The translations under genes were made by a program, and so were the position numbers. A stretch of DNA of 64,000 nt from CAWAHD01 sp963781785 (GTDB lineage Bacteria > Planctomycetota > Planctomycetia > Isosphaerales > Isosphaeraceae), in the NCBI GenBank assembly GCA_963781785.1, contig CAWAHD010000002.1, forward strand, positions 1,240,001 to 1,304,000, given 5' to 3'. The first letter of the stretch is position 1, and every line of letters starts with the position of its first letter. Below are positions 63,259 to 64,000 of the stretch, piece after piece. A model generated the notes under the pieces. It saw only the letters and a list, made by a program, of their open reading frames with translations. It did not search any database and was not told the DNA's origin.

Positions 63259-64000
63259 TCAAACGTCACGGAAGCACTGCGCGAGGTCGTCGTCTTCATC
63301 GGGCGGCTCCGAGTATGTGAACGTGATTCCGCACCCATTGCTGGTGCGATTGAATTCGGCGGTGATTCCATGCTGACGGAGCAGCGGCAAGACGCGGCGT
63401 AGCTCTCTGGAAAACTGGCGCGTGTCCTTGGGCCAGCGGGCCGAGGTGGCGGTGCGTCTCTTGCGGGCCGCGGCAGGGCTCAGGTGCTTGGCGATCGCGT
63501 TGTCCTTCCCGTCCACGAAATAAGTGAGCTCGCGGAGGAGCGCCTCAGGTCCGCCCCAGAACTTGACCAATCGGGGGCCCATCTCGAACAGGGCCACTGC
63601 CACGGGCGAGTCATCCAGTGCCGAGCCGGTCGCTTGCTGGCGATTGGCACTGTACGCCGACGTGAACGTGTCGGCGGCCCATCCCAAGCCCCGGCCGACC
63701 GCTTCGCCCCATTTGGCGTAGTCGGCCATGCGGGGCAATTCCGGAAGACTCACCGACGGCAGCTCGCGCAGGCCGCCCGCCACCGCGTCGTACACGCTGG
63801 CCAGGATCCGCGGGTAGTCCGCATGGAAAGCCTTCCAGAATTCGTCCTCGGCGCGGCGGCAGGCGGGCGCAATCGGCGGCAGATGAATGAAGATACAGCG
63901 GTCGATCAGGTCGCCGCGGACAATGAATTCTTCGATTCCATTCAAGATCATCGGCCGCTGGTGCACATTGATCACGCTCAGCTCATCATTGGAGAACAGC
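63259..64000 (-). CDS. C-terminal part of a primase/ATPase-like protein from an integrated element, 5' part beyond the window
   Basis: The frame runs on past 64000, so the start is missing. It contains NVHQRPMILNGIEEFIVRGD then LIDRCIFIHLPPIAPACRRA (an AAA/D5-like helicase lid region), EFWKAFHADYPRILASVYDA, ELPRMADYAKWGEAVGRGLG and a final DNA-binding-like tail (RKRRTATSARWPKDTRQFSR). Proteins with this RPMILNGI-DLIDR layout follow a primase domain in plasmids, phages and integrated elements. The role is replication helicase or primase-helicase. It is transcribed toward the repeat array. Confidence in the family is moderate since the N-terminus is unseen. Confidence 0.7.
   Translation of the reverse strand, partial: LFSNDELSVINVHQRPMILNGIEEFIVRGDLIDRCIFIHLPPIAPACRRAEDEFWKAFHADYPRILASVYDAVAGGLRELPSVSLPELPRMADYAKWGEAVGRGLGWAADTFTSAYSANRQQATGSALDDSPVAVALFEMGPRLVKFWGGPEALLRELTYFVDGKDNAIAKHLSPAAARKRRTATSARWPKDTRQFSRELRRVLPLLRQHGITAEFNRTSNGCGITFTYSEPPDEDDDLAQCFRDV

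Overview
The window looks like a GC-rich chromosome segment from a planctomycete, most probably of the Isosphaeraceae type. The evidence is the gene families present: a DUF1559 pseudopilin-like protein with a GFTLIELL leader, a DUF1501/DUF1549-DUF1553 pair, ECF sigma factors carrying large extra C-terminal regions, a secreted protein with the LEGRTMLS leader motif, several DUF1573 proteins, and intergenic arrays of the hairpin GTCAGGCTGGAAAGCCTGAC.

Positions 1-10,100 are accessory DNA: a partial ECF sigma factor, small membrane or secreted proteins of unknown function (several related to each other by duplication), an acyl carrier protein next to a remnant of a ketoacyl synthase, and repeat arrays at 904-1147, 1887-2031, 3641-3891 and 9651-9902. 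Positions 10,100-20,900 hold secreted degradative or surface functions (a sialate O-acetylesterase-like enzyme, a decayed TetR regulator, heavily frameshifted DUF1501 and DUF1549/DUF1553 genes) and a giant ECF sigma factor. Positions 20,900-26,400 carry a WP-repeat protein, an orphan terminase pair and a protein of the NAQKSTGPRT family.

Positions 26,100-36,000 are a minus-strand block of amino-acid genes: argG, lysC with four ACT domains, an ApgM-like protein that may serve as homoserine kinase, a lipoprotein, hom, a pair of small conserved proteins and a U32 peptidase-family protein. Positions 36,000-46,800 contain an Ig-repeat surface protein, a large secreted PHP-like protein, and a coupled operon of a metal P-type ATPase fused to an SPFH domain followed by two more SPFH proteins and a small secreted protein. 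Positions 47,000-55,450 carry selD, an HpcH/HpaI aldolase, transaldolase, a HAD hydrolase and gatC-gatA-(HEPN protein)-(118-residue protein)-gatB. Positions 55,700-60,200 are a plus-strand cluster with a strong promoter: three DUF1573-type proteins, a secreted 10-cysteine peptide, a membrane-anchored periplasmic protein and a DUF1559 protein. glmU follows, then a small coiled-coil membrane protein, a structured tandem repeat array, and the end of a primase/ATPase-like gene typical of integrated elements.

Many genes, including conserved housekeeping genes (selD, tal, gatA, an hflC-like gene), are interrupted by single-base frameshifts. This points to residual indel errors in the assembly, with true decay most likely in the DUF1549, DUF1501, TetR and ketoacyl synthase loci. 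No tRNA, rRNA, CRISPR array or complete insertion sequence was recognised.
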